The translations under genes were made by a program, and so were the position numbers. A DNA stretch of 23,960 nucleotides, taken from contig JBILCM010000035.1 in assembly GCA_044353165.1 (NCBI GenBank), positions 1 to 23,960 of the forward strand. Reading direction: 5' to 3'. Of the stretch, positions 14,448 through 22,101 are shown one piece after another. This stretch comes from JBILCM01 sp044353165 (GTDB lineage Bacteria > Bacillota > Bacilli > Paenibacillales > YIM-B00363). Position 1 is the stretch's first letter. Every line of letters starts with the position of its first letter. Below the pieces are notes generated by a model that made no database searches, was not told the origin of the DNA, and saw nothing but the letters and a program-made list of their open reading frames with translations.

Positions 14448-15301
14448 AGGGATTCCTCGCATGTATTGGTTTGTTCATCCATCTCCCGCAAGGTAGCTCG
14501 GTATTGTGAGGGTGACATGCCCTCATATTTTCGAAACAACCGCGAGAAATAGTGCGCATCATCGATACCCACTAGTGTTCCAATTTCTTGAATAGGCCAG
14601 TTGGTCTGCGCTAAATATTGACGAGCGCGTTTTATACGCAGAAGGTTGGCGTAACGCATAGGTGGTGTATGTACAATCGATGTGAATAGATCGTTCACAT
14701 AATCGCTCGACAGATGGGTCATCGCAGCCAGATCATCCAATTGGAAAGGTCTGGATAAATGTTGTTCCATCCAATCAATCATACGCGACACTTGAAAATA
14801 TTTGTGGTTTTGCAAGGTTTGAATCGGTTGAATCTGATTTTCCAATGCACGCATGATGTTAATGAGGAATAATTCCATCGTTGAGTTCCCTTCGATAACA
14901 TCGAGCAAGGAAGGGTCTTTGGTATGAAGGGTCTGAATGCGGTGAAAAAGTTTGCGCCACGCTTTCGGACATGAGGTAGAGAGAATTGTAGGAAGGCGAT
15001 ACAATGCGAACCAGTCGATTTGTTCTCGAATTCTGAGATGAAATCGAATGACCAAGAGATCGATGGAAGCACATCCCTCCGCCAAATAAGCTTGAAAAGG
15101 TACACCTACAGGAAGCAATACCAATCCGCCTTCAGGGACGCTCTCACGCTTCCCATCGATGATCAAATCCACACGGCCCCGTTCAACAATCCACAACGCA
15201 TTAAAGGCGTTTCGTCTGTAGGGAATGCTCCAGTGTTGACGATTGGGTTCAATGGATATATTCAGCACTTCAGCTGTCAACGGCCCCCATAAATACTCCA
15301 T
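14444..15301 (-). CDS. AraC-family regulator (first gene of an AraC pair)
   Basis: A 285-residue AraC protein. The N-terminal domain is cupin-like (FNALWIVERGRVDLIIDGK, LVLLPVGVPF) but diverges from the other two AraC proteins here and lacks the KYWCHF segment. The C-terminal double HTH is clear (FQLDDLAAMTHLSSDYVNDLF and IQEIGTLVGIDDAHYFSRLFRKYEGMSPSQYR). ATG 15301 follows AAAGGTGG at good spacing. It is divergent from the sulfatase gene starting at 15395, whose promoter has a good -10 but no good -35, as is common for activator-dependent promoters, so this pair probably activates it. It overlaps the next AraC gene by ATGA. Confidence 0.9.
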   Translation of the reverse strand: MEYLWGPLTAEVLNISIEPNRQHWSIPYRRNAFNALWIVERGRVDLIIDGKRESVPEGGLVLLPVGVPFQAYLAEGCASIDLLVIRFHLRIREQIDWFALYRLPTILSTSCPKAWRKLFHRIQTLHTKDPSLLDVIEGNSTMELFLINIMRALENQIQPIQTLQNHKYFQVSRMIDWMEQHLSRPFQLDDLAAMTHLSSDYVNDLFTSIVHTPPMRYANLLRIKRARQYLAQTNWPIQEIGTLVGIDDAHYFSRLFRKYEGMSPSQYRATLREMDEQTNTCEESL

Positions 15302-15354
15302 TTTTGTCCACCTTTATCCCGATTTTATGTATGGTCGTTGCACTTGTTTGTCTT

Positions 15355-15360
15355 TATAAT
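15355..15360 (+). promoter_or_regulatory. -10 box of the second sulfatase gene, no good -35
   Basis: A perfect TATAAT lies at 15355-15360 in the gap between the divergent AraC and sulfatase genes. The position 17 bp upstream reads TGGTCG, a poor -35; TTGCAC at 15338 is too close. This pattern suggests dependence on an activator, plausibly one of the adjacent AraC proteins. Confidence 0.35.
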
Positions 15361-15394
15361 TCAGGGAAAATCTTCTGGGAGGAACATAATTCTG

Positions 15395-16825
15395 ATGACT
15401 GATCAACGTCCGAATATTATTCTCATTATAACTGACCAACAACGATTTGACACGATTGCCGCACTCGGTCACGCACATATGAATACGCCCAACTTGGATC
15501 GACTGGTGAATGAAGGGGTTGCATTCGATAATTGTTTTGTCACCTCCCCTTCGTGCGCACCATCGCGAGCGAGTTTGTTTACGGGTTACTACCCGCACAC
15601 AACGGGGGTATATAAGAATGCGGACACCTGGAGACACTCATGGGTGGAATTGTTGGCACAATCGGGGTATCACTGCGTTAATATTGGCAAGATGCACACG
15701 TTCCCCTATGAGACACCGCTTGGTTTCCACGAGCGATTCGTGGTAGAGAATAAAGACCGTTATTTGGAAGGCCGTTATTTCTTCGATCGGTGGGATATGG
15801 CTTTGCAAGCGAGAGGGCTTGTGAAACAACAGCGGGAGTTGTACCGTCTGCGCGAAGATTATCACGAGCGACTAGGCGCTTTCGAATGGGAAATTGATGA
15901 GGATATGCAGTCTGATCAATTTGTAGGGAATCTCGCATCGTGGTGGATTCGACATAAACCGAATATGGAGCCTGTGTTCCTAGAGATTGGCTTTCCGGGG
16001 CCGCATCCGCCATTCGATCCTACAGCAGCATACGCTCAACCGTATATGGACAAGGAATTGCCGTTACCGGAGTTTACAGAAGAGGAATGGCAAGCCATGC
16101 CGAAGGCGTTGCAAGAGTTGATCGATCATCATATCGAAATCGACCATGATTCTGTGGTTTGGCAACGAAACCCTACGCGTGAACAATTACACCGACTGAG
16201 AGCGTATTATTATGCGAATGTGACGATGATTGATCAACTGGTCGGCCAATTGATGGACAGCTTGCGTGAGAAGGGGATGCTAGAGAATAGTGTTATTATT
16301 TTCACATCGGATCATGGAGAAAATTTGGGTGACCACGGGTTGATTCAAAAATGGAGCATGTATGATGTCGTCACGAAAGTGCCGCTCATCGTGTGGAATC
16401 CAGATCGTTTCCCAGGGGGAAGACGAATTGAAGGTTTATGTCAGCATTTTGATATCGCCCCCGCCATCCTACAACTCGCTGGGATTACACCTCCCTCCTC
16501 GATGCATGCGGAATCCCTGTTGCCTGCTCTGCAAGGGGATGCCTATGTGGGCAGAGATTATGTGGTCTCTGAGCATGCCAGGGATAAGATTCTTACGGGC
16601 ACGGAACAGATGACGATGATACGCGATCAACAATGGAAACTCGTTCATTATGTGGATGACACCTACGGTGAGTTGTATGATTTGCACAACGATCCAGGGG
16701 AAAAGCACAACTTATGGAATGATCCTGCTGCACAGGATACGAAGGGGCGAATGTTGGATCAATTGCTTCGATGGTCCATTCGCAGCCAACTGCGTTCTGC
16801 CGACTGGGCAATACCTTGGCGTTGA
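15395..16825 (+). CDS. Sulfatase (formylglycine-dependent, cytoplasmic)
   Basis: A 476-residue type I sulfatase. The N-terminus NIILIITDQQRFD supplies metal ligands (Asp14, with Gln where many have a second Asp), CAPSR has the formylglycine Cys54, GFPGPHPPFD and TSDHGENLGDHG provide later active-site residues, and LYDLHNDPGEKHNLW is the usual C-terminal signature. The TDQQ and TSDHGE motifs place it nearer the choline-sulfatase/iduronate-sulfatase side of the family than the sulfatase at 6215. ATG 15395 is chosen since the homology begins there; GGGAGGA lies about 12 bases upstream. An extension back to 15338 would run into the promoter. There is no signal peptide. It is divergent from an AraC pair and followed by an unrelated membrane protein gene with its own promoter. 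Confidence 0.9.
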   Translation: MTDQRPNIILIITDQQRFDTIAALGHAHMNTPNLDRLVNEGVAFDNCFVTSPSCAPSRASLFTGYYPHTTGVYKNADTWRHSWVELLAQSGYHCVNIGKMHTFPYETPLGFHERFVVENKDRYLEGRYFFDRWDMALQARGLVKQQRELYRLREDYHERLGAFEWEIDEDMQSDQFVGNLASWWIRHKPNMEPVFLEIGFPGPHPPFDPTAAYAQPYMDKELPLPEFTEEEWQAMPKALQELIDHHIEIDHDSVVWQRNPTREQLHRLRAYYYANVTMIDQLVGQLMDSLREKGMLENSVIIFTSDHGENLGDHGLIQKWSMYDVVTKVPLIVWNPDRFPGGRRIEGLCQHFDIAPAILQLAGITPPSSMHAESLLPALQGDAYVGRDYVVSEHARDKILTGTEQMTMIRDQQWKLVHYVDDTYGELYDLHNDPGEKHNLWNDPAAQDTKGRMLDQLLRWSIRSQLRSADWAIPWR

Positions 16826-16862
16826 TGTTTAACGGCAACAAAAACAACGATTGACGTCCCGG

Positions 16863-16890
16863 TTGAGTGCTGTTACTTTGATGGTATAAA
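16863..16890 (+). promoter_or_regulatory. Sigma-A promoter of the membrane protein gene
   Basis: TTGAGT (16863-16868) and TATAAA (16885-16890) have a 16-bp spacer, 21 bases before the TTG start at 16911. This marks an independent transcription unit after the sulfatase gene. Confidence 0.5.
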
Positions 16891-16910
16891 CCTAAATCGG
16901 GGGTATTTCG

Positions 16911-17966
16911 TTGAAAATTTTCAAAGCATTCGCGTTGTCTTTCCTATCCTTGTTGCTGCTGGTCGTGACGTTAGCGTACTCCATTTCGAATGCGCTACAC
17001 AGTACAATCTTGAAGCCCTACCACCTGATGCACTATTTTTACAGTGAATCTTTCGTCAATACGATGACGGACCAGGTTCGTTCCACATGGGCAGACCTTG
17101 AGCTCGGACAATATGATCTCGGTTTAAAGAGGAATGTGCTAGCAGAACTAGAACAAGAGATCAAGAAAACCGTGGAGCCTTATATCTCGGAGAGTTATTT
17201 GAAAGATAAGCTAACGGTGTTTGAAACATCGCTCTGGGATTATATGCTTGGCAAACGATCTGATATCCCGCCCCTCACGTTCCATGAAGTAAAGGCTGAT
17301 ATTGTTGCAACAACAGAACAATATTTGAACAACTTTGCCAAGGATGTGCCCATTCCCTCCAAGCAAATCAATAACGTCGTGAACAATCTGAGTAACAATA
17401 TCAATACTGAAGTAGACCTGCTTACATCCATTGGGATTACGGAAGCTCAATTGCTTGAAGTGAAGCGTATTTACGAGGACACCAAGCAATTTAACGGAAT
17501 CTTGATCACTCTTATTCTCCTTCTGCTCATCGTTGGACTGACACTATCTTATTATCTTACAACCGTCTTTCGTTGGTTGGGGATAACGATGATGCTGATT
17601 GGGGGCTTACTCGCCGCAACAAGCATTGCGTTGAAAGAGCCGCTGTCACAATGGTTGTCTAACTATGTGCGAGTCGATGAAGGTGGTCAATCGTTGGCGA
17701 ATGAGATGGTCAACGCGGTCAAGCAGCTACTGACGGACATGCTCGGAACGATTCAATCCACACATCTCGTGATATTCATACTCGGCATCCTTATTTTTAT
17801 GCTATCTTTCCTCCCAGCCATCAAGCAAGTGACAACGAAACAACAAGAGCACATCAGGCATAAAGCCATAGTTACGATAAGGACAATCCTTATCGTAGCG
17901 GCTTTGTTCGTTCTTGGCTGGGAAGGGATGCAGACGTACAACATCATCCTTAGCTTACGCGGATAA
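16911..17966 (+). CDS. Conserved-looking membrane protein of unknown function, about five TM segments
   Basis: I do not recognise the family. The 351-residue protein has one N-terminal membrane segment (about 6-26), a largely helical, charged and soluble region of about 165 residues (30-195) probably outside the membrane, and four more segments near 196-216, 221-239, 286-304 and 322-338. The soluble part contains ELEQEIKKTVEPYISESYL and an Asn-rich patch (NNVVNNLSNNINTEVD). The start is TTG 16911 with CGGGGG about 8 bases upstream. The gene has its own promoter and overlaps the convergent ABC ATPase gene by 12 bases at the 3' end. An 11-bp perfect inverted repeat lies within its 3' coding part (17873-17897). 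No functional link with the sulfatase locus is evident. Confidence 0.75.
   Translation: MKIFKAFALSFLSLLLLVVTLAYSISNALHSTILKPYHLMHYFYSESFVNTMTDQVRSTWADLELGQYDLGLKRNVLAELEQEIKKTVEPYISESYLKDKLTVFETSLWDYMLGKRSDIPPLTFHEVKADIVATTEQYLNNFAKDVPIPSKQINNVVNNLSNNINTEVDLLTSIGITEAQLLEVKRIYEDTKQFNGILITLILLLLIVGLTLSYYLTTVFRWLGITMMLIGGLLAATSIALKEPLSQWLSNYVRVDEGGQSLANEMVNAVKQLLTDMLGTIQSTHLVIFILGILIFMLSFLPAIKQVTTKQQEHIRHKAIVTIRTILIVAALFVLGWEGMQTYNIILSLRG
17873..17897. repeat. Perfect 11-bp inverted repeat with 3-base loop inside the membrane protein gene
   Basis: TACGATAAGGA and TCCTTATCGTA flank CAA. On the minus strand it lies 58 bases downstream of the ABC ATPase stop codon, so it could form a 3' hairpin protecting or ending that operon's mRNA, but no T-run follows on either strand. 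Confidence 0.5.
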
Positions 17967-18695
17967 TATTTTAGATAAGAAGGCTCTCGTGCGTTCTTGG
18001 GTGGGTTGTTCGAAAAGTTGTTTGGGCGTGCCCTGTTCAACGATGAGACCGTCTTCCATGAAGATCACACGGTCACCCACTTCTTTCGCAAACCCCATCT
18101 CATGCGTGACCACGACCATGGTCATCCCGTCTTGGGCGAGTTGTTTCATCACCATGAGCACTTCGCCCACCATCTCGGGGTCTAACGCAGAAGTCGGTTC
18201 ATCGAACAACATGATTTTCGGTTGCATGGCCAAAGCTCTAGCGATCGCAACCCGTTGCGATTGACCACCTGAGAGAGATGCTGGGAATGCTGTAGCTTTA
18301 TCGCTTAACCCTACTTTGGCCAACAAAGCCATAGCGTTGCGTTGTGCATCGGTTCTGGACCATTGGCGCACTTGGACGGGACCGATCATGATGTTCTCCA
18401 ACACATTCATATGAGGGAACAAGTTAAACTGTTGGAACACCATACCGATGTCTTTACGTATTTCATGAATACCTAACTTCTGCGCGTTCAATGAAACGGA
18501 TTGAATGAAGATGTCCCCATGTTCCGGTTGCTCCAGATAATTCAAACATCGCAACAATGTCGATTTCCCCGAACCTGATGGTCCGATTACAACGACCACT
18601 TCTTGGCTTGCAATATCCATCGTGATCCCGCGCAACACTTGATTCGTTCCGAACGATTTCTTCATGTTCTTCACTTGGATGATGGGTGTATTCAA
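17955..18695 (-). CDS. Polar amino-acid ABC transporter ATP-binding protein (GlnQ/ArtM type)
   Basis: A 246-residue ATPase of the polar amino-acid uptake family. Walker A is GPSGSGKST, the Q-loop is VFQQFNLFPHMNV, the ABC signature is LSGGQSQRVAIARAL, Walker B is IMLFDEPTSALD and the H-loop is VVTHEMGFA. It hydrolyses ATP at the inner face of the membrane to drive the permease encoded just upstream. The start is TTG 18695 with AGGAAGG upstream, one base after the permease stop, so the two are coupled. It is the last gene of an SBP-permease-ATPase operon. Its 3' end overlaps the convergent membrane protein gene by 12 bases. Confidence 0.95.
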   Translation of the reverse strand: MNTPIIQVKNMKKSFGTNQVLRGITMDIASQEVVVVIGPSGSGKSTLLRCLNYLEQPEHGDIFIQSVSLNAQKLGIHEIRKDIGMVFQQFNLFPHMNVLENIMIGPVQVRQWSRTDAQRNAMALLAKVGLSDKATAFPASLSGGQSQRVAIARALAMQPKIMLFDEPTSALDPEMVGEVLMVMKQLAQDGMTMVVVTHEMGFAKEVGDRVIFMEDGLIVEQGTPKQLFEQPTQERTRAFLSKILSA

Positions 18696-18696
18696 T

Positions 18697-19344
18697 TTAA
18701 ACCTTCCTCTCCATGTACACTAACAACTTGTTTAATGAATAGGTCAGAATGAAATAAATCAAGGCTGCCGTTAAGTACGACTCCCACACACGAAAATACT
18801 CACCGCGCATCGCATTGCTCCAATACATCAACTCAGGTGCTGCGATGATGGCAACGAGTGATGAATCTTTAATCAGCACAATAAATTCATTGCCGAACGC
18901 GGGAATCATTCTGCGAACGGCTTGGGGCAAGATGATAAATCTCATCGTTTGGAACGACGTCATTCCCAAGGATTGCGCTGCTTCGCGTTGTCCTTTATCA
19001 ATGGACTGAATGCCCGCGCGATAAATTTCCGCCGTGTATGCGGCAGAGTTTAATGACAATGCTAGAATAGCTGCAAAGATCGCATTCGTCGAACCGAGAA
19101 GCAACGGCACAAGGCCAAAATGTACAAGCAAAATTTGCAATATGAGAGGGGTTCCGCGAAAAAAATTGATATAAGAAGCCATGGGATAGGTCAAATACCA
19201 GCGGGAGGACATCTTACCAAAACTTATACCCAGACCAAGAATCGCGCCGAGCGCGATCGATGCTATGGAGATTGCAATCGTAAGCAGTGTTCCTTTCAAT
19301 AATAACGGGGCATATTCGATGATAATATCCCATCGGAAGTCCAT
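18697..19344 (-). CDS. Polar amino-acid ABC transporter permease (HisM/GlnP type)
   Basis: A 215-residue inner-membrane permease with the family pattern: N-terminal YAPLLLKGTLLTIAIS, the FFRGTPLILQILLVHFGL segment, the ALSLNSAAYTAEIYRAGIQSIDKGQ coupling loop (EAA-type) with EAAQSLGM, and the IVLIKDSSLVAII C-terminal helix. ATG 19344 is chosen because AAGGGA lies 9 bases upstream; ATG 19353 has no room for an SD, and a further in-frame extension would cross the hairpin at 19371-19408. Operon order is SBP, hairpin, permease, ATPase. Confidence 0.93.
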   Translation of the reverse strand: MDFRWDIIIEYAPLLLKGTLLTIAISIASIALGAILGLGISFGKMSSRWYLTYPMASYINFFRGTPLILQILLVHFGLVPLLLGSTNAIFAAILALSLNSAAYTAEIYRAGIQSIDKGQREAAQSLGMTSFQTMRFIILPQAVRRMIPAFGNEFIVLIKDSSLVAIIAAPELMYWSNAMRGEYFRVWESYLTAALIYFILTYSLNKLLVYMERKV

Positions 19345-19370
19345 GTATTCCATTCCCTTCTGTCTGAATA

Positions 19371-19408
19371 GAAAAGCATGCGCACATAAGGGCTGGCGCA
19401 TGCTTTTC
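19371..19408 (-). terminator. Strong intercistronic hairpin between SBP and permease genes
   Basis: A perfect 13-bp inverted repeat, GAAAAGCATGCGC (19371-19383) and GCGCATGCTTTTC (19396-19408), with a 12-base loop. It lies 19 bases downstream of the SBP stop, in the 82-bp gap before the permease start. Only a short U stretch (CUUUUC, in the stem) is present, so it is best read as a leaky terminator or an mRNA 3'-end protector that raises SBP levels over permease and ATPase, as is known for many ABC operons. Confidence 0.7.
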
Positions 19409-19426
19409 TCATCAATTACAAACGAT

Positions 19427-20203
19427 CTATGGATTCAACAGCTTCGTTACGTCCGGTGCTTGTCCGAACCATTCTGCATAAATTTCAGCGTACTTGCCAT
19501 TCTCGATGACGGCTTTGATCGATGCATCAATCTCATCTTTCAACTCCGTGCCCTTGGGGAATAAAATCCCGTAGAATTCACCGGCGAAATTCTCACTATC
19601 GAAAATACCTCTGAAATTTTTATCCGGGTTGTTCTTGATATATTCGCCTACGACCATATTATCCGCTACAACTGCATCTACGCCACCATTCTCAAGTTCA
19701 AGCAACGCGAGCGCATTGCTCTCAAAACGCTTTAAGTTGGTGTTGTCTTTACCCATAAGGTCGGACATGATCGTATCCGCTGTCGTTGCATTCTGCACAG
19801 CGACTTTCTTGTCTTTCAAATCGAGCGCATTCGCAATCGTGCTGTCTTGTTTGGTGAGAATCATATTCGTAGACTCGAAATAAGGAACAGAGAAATCGTA
19901 CGTTTCTTTGCGTTCTTCTGTGATCGACACACTTGATATCCCTGCATCGTATTCTTTCCCTTGCTTAACGCTCTCGAGCATGGTATCCCAACCGATGTTC
20001 TCAACGGTATACTCGAGTCCTGCTTCTTCCATGACCGCTGCGAGGAAGTCAATATCAAATCCAACAATTTTGTCTTTGTCCATAAACTCCATCGGTGCAT
20101 ACGTAGCATCTGTTGCGAATCTCAATTGATCTGTGTTGCTAGAACAAGATGTAAAGATCATAGCGGAAAGCATGAATACAAGTAGAAACGACCCTTTTTT
20201 CAT
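19427..20203 (-). CDS. Polar amino-acid ABC transporter substrate-binding lipoprotein
   Basis: A 258-residue lipoprotein of SBP family 3. The signal peptide MKKGSFLLVFMLSAMIF ends in lipobox FTSC with Cys20. Family marks are LRFATDATYAPMEFMD, VGFDIDFLAAVMEEAG, GWDTMLESVKQGKEYDAGISSVSITEERK and the C-terminal KYAEIYAEWFG. It binds an amino acid outside the membrane and delivers it to the permease encoded next. ATG 20203 follows AAAGGGG at normal spacing and is where the signal peptide begins; the frame is open for 50 codons further up but shows no homology there. TACAAT (20235-20230, minus strand) is a possible -10. The amino acid bound cannot be decided. Confidence 0.93.
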   Translation of the reverse strand: MKKGSFLLVFMLSAMIFTSCSSNTDQLRFATDATYAPMEFMDKDKIVGFDIDFLAAVMEEAGLEYTVENIGWDTMLESVKQGKEYDAGISSVSITEERKETYDFSVPYFESTNMILTKQDSTIANALDLKDKKVAVQNATTADTIMSDLMGKDNTNLKRFESNALALLELENGGVDAVVADNMVVGEYIKNNPDKNFRGIFDSENFAGEFYGILFPKGTELKDEIDASIKAVIENGKYAEIYAEWFGQAPDVTKLLNP

Positions 20204-20271
20204 GTGCCTGTCCCCTTTACTTAGATGAGATTGTACAAAGTGTAACAGGAAACAATACCATGCACAAGCCA

Positions 20272-21174
20272 TTACTGGATCGAAATTGATTTCCGCTTCA
20301 GCGTGATCCATAGGAGACCAGCAGCCATAAAGAGCGCACCAATTACCTGCCATGTGGTTAACGGCTCATCATACATGACGTAACCAGCGATGACCGCGGC
20401 TACAGGGACAACATACCGAAAAAAATTCGATACGGTGGCTCCAACGTGATGCATGCAAGCATTCCAAAGCACGAAAGCCACAACGGTACAAAGGATCACA
20501 TTATAACCGATGATCGAGAGCTCTAACGCACCTAACGTTGCCCAAGAGACGTTGTCCCAAGAGCCCCATGTGAACGGGAATAAGAAAACGACGCCAAAGA
20601 AAATGAGCCATGTTGTCACACGTAAGGGTGAATAGGTGTGCATGAGACGCATGGTGCTTAAATTCATAAGAGCACCAATGATACTCACCAGTAAAGCTGC
20701 TCCATTACCGATCATTTGACCTGATGTGAATTGGATCCCCTCCTGTCCGCCCACAATCACCATCGTCACACCAACAAGCGCCAAAACCCCGCCAATAATG
20801 ACTTTCATTGTTAGCGGCTCTTTCACGAACAGCGGTGAGAACAAAGCGACGAATATGGGCCAAGGCGCTACATTCAATAGTGAGGCATTCGCAAGAGTCG
20901 TATGTTCGATGGAAAACATCACAAGCATCTCTAGCATGGTGATACCAAAGAAACCAAGGATCATTAGCAAGCCTGCATCTTTGATACGTATTCCCACTGC
21001 ACCTTCTCTAAGCTTTAAGATCACGAAGAGGAGCGGTACAGCGAATCCAAATCGTAAAAAAATAAACAATTGTGCATCGAAAGTATCCATTCCTAGCCGA
21101 CTCACACCAAAATTAAATCCCCACAATGCCGAAGCGATGCACAAGCCAACAATAAAAATCCATTTGTTCTCCAC
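20272..21174 (-). CDS. EamA-family (DMT superfamily) transporter
   Basis: A 300-residue membrane protein with ten predicted membrane helices in two EamA repeats, beginning FIVGLCIASALWGFNFGVSR, and the second repeat near IGALMNLSTMRLM. The ALWG and FLRFGFAVP segments are typical of the family, which mostly exports amino acids or metabolites. The start is GTG 21174 with GGAGG 9 bases upstream. It is read in the same direction as the amino-acid ABC operon, 69 bases ahead of it, and could be co-transcribed, but the ABC operon has a plausible promoter of its own. It is divergent from yeeN. Substrate unknown. Confidence 0.9.
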   Translation of the reverse strand: MENKWIFIVGLCIASALWGFNFGVSRLGMDTFDAQLFIFLRFGFAVPLLFVILKLREGAVGIRIKDAGLLMILGFFGITMLEMLVMFSIEHTTLANASLLNVAPWPIFVALFSPLFVKEPLTMKVIIGGVLALVGVTMVIVGGQEGIQFTSGQMIGNGAALLVSIIGALMNLSTMRLMHTYSPLRVTTWLIFFGVVFLFPFTWGSWDNVSWATLGALELSIIGYNVILCTVVAFVLWNACMHHVGATVSNFFRYVVPVAAVIAGYVMYDEPLTTWQVIGALFMAAGLLWITLKRKSISIQ

Positions 21175-21266
21175 GCCTAGTTTCCTCCGAAGTTACTCTC
21201 TTTTTATTGTATCATCATAGCAATCGAAGGATGATATTAACAGTATTTATCGAAAAAATCTGCACC

Positions 21267-21295
21267 TTCATGTGCATTGTCTGTTATGTTATAAT
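21267..21295 (+). promoter_or_regulatory. Extended -10 sigma-A promoter of yeeN
   Basis: TTCATG (21267-21272), a 17-bp spacer and TATAAT (21290-21295) preceded by TG at 21287-21288, making an extended -10. It lies 30 bases ahead of the yeeN start. Confidence 0.55.
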
Positions 21296-21325
21296 TCCAT
21301 GTTAGAAGGAGTGAATTCGTCAAAC

Positions 21326-22072
21326 ATGGGACGCAAGTGGAACAATATTAAAGAAAAGAAAGCTTCGAAAGACGCTAACAACAGTAAAGTCTACGCCAAG
21401 TTTGGGATTGAAATCTATGTTGCGGCGAAGAAAGGGACACCTGATCCGGAAGCGAATCGAGCCTTGCGCGTCGTGCTAGAACGGGCCAAAACATACAACG
21501 TGCCTAAAGCCATCATTGATCGTGCGTTGGAGAAAGCCAAAGGAAGTGCAGATGAGACGTTCGAGGAATTGCGTTACGAAGGTTTCGGACCTAGCGGCTC
21601 GATGGTCATCGTAGATGCCCTGACGAACAATGTCAATCGAGCAGCCTCTGCGGTAAGGGCAGCTTTCAACAAGAACGGCGGCACGATGGGCGTGAATGGT
21701 TCCGTCTCCTATATGTTCGATAGCACTGCAGTGATTGGTGTAGCGGGTCAAGCATCAGAGGACGTCCTCGAAATCCTCATGGCGGCGGATGTCGATGTTC
21801 GGGATATCTTGGATGAAACCGATGAAGAGGGGCACAACGCAATCATCTACGCCGATCCCGATCAATTCCACGCCGTACAAGAAGCGTTAAAACAACAAGG
21901 AATTCTCAATTTTTCGGTTGCAGAACTTTCGATGTTGCCACAAAATTACGTTACACTCCCGTCAGAATCGCAAGAACAATTCGAGAAATTGATTGACACG
22001 CTGGAAGATTTGGAAGATGTGCAACAGGTATACCACAACGTTGAGTTTGGCGAGAATGAAGTGCTTCATTAG
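21326..22072 (+). CDS. yeeN: YebC/TACO1-family protein, YeeN type
   Basis: A 248-residue YebC-family protein starting MGRKWNNIKEKKASKDAN, the hallmark of the B. subtilis YeeN branch. Other marks are YAKFGIEIYVAAKKG, VVLERAKTYNVPKAIIDRA, LRYEGFGPSGSMVIVDALT, NKNGGTMGVNGSVSYMF and the C-terminal DTLEDLEDVQQVYHNVE. YebC proteins were long called transcription regulators; later work on YebC/TACO1 homologues points to help for translation of proline-rich stretches, so the regulator label should be used with care. ATG 21326 fits the family N-terminus; AAGGAG lies about 14 bases upstream, and GTG 21311 overlaps that site. It has its own promoter and is followed closely by the NHL protein gene. Confidence 0.93.
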   Translation: MGRKWNNIKEKKASKDANNSKVYAKFGIEIYVAAKKGTPDPEANRALRVVLERAKTYNVPKAIIDRALEKAKGSADETFEELRYEGFGPSGSMVIVDALTNNVNRAASAVRAAFNKNGGTMGVNGSVSYMFDSTAVIGVAGQASEDVLEILMAADVDVRDILDETDEEGHNAIIYADPDQFHAVQEALKQQGILNFSVAELSMLPQNYVTLPSESQEQFEKLIDTLEDLEDVQQVYHNVEFGENEVLH

Positions 22073-22101
22073 CAAAAATATGAATGAATGAGGTGGCAGT
22101 T

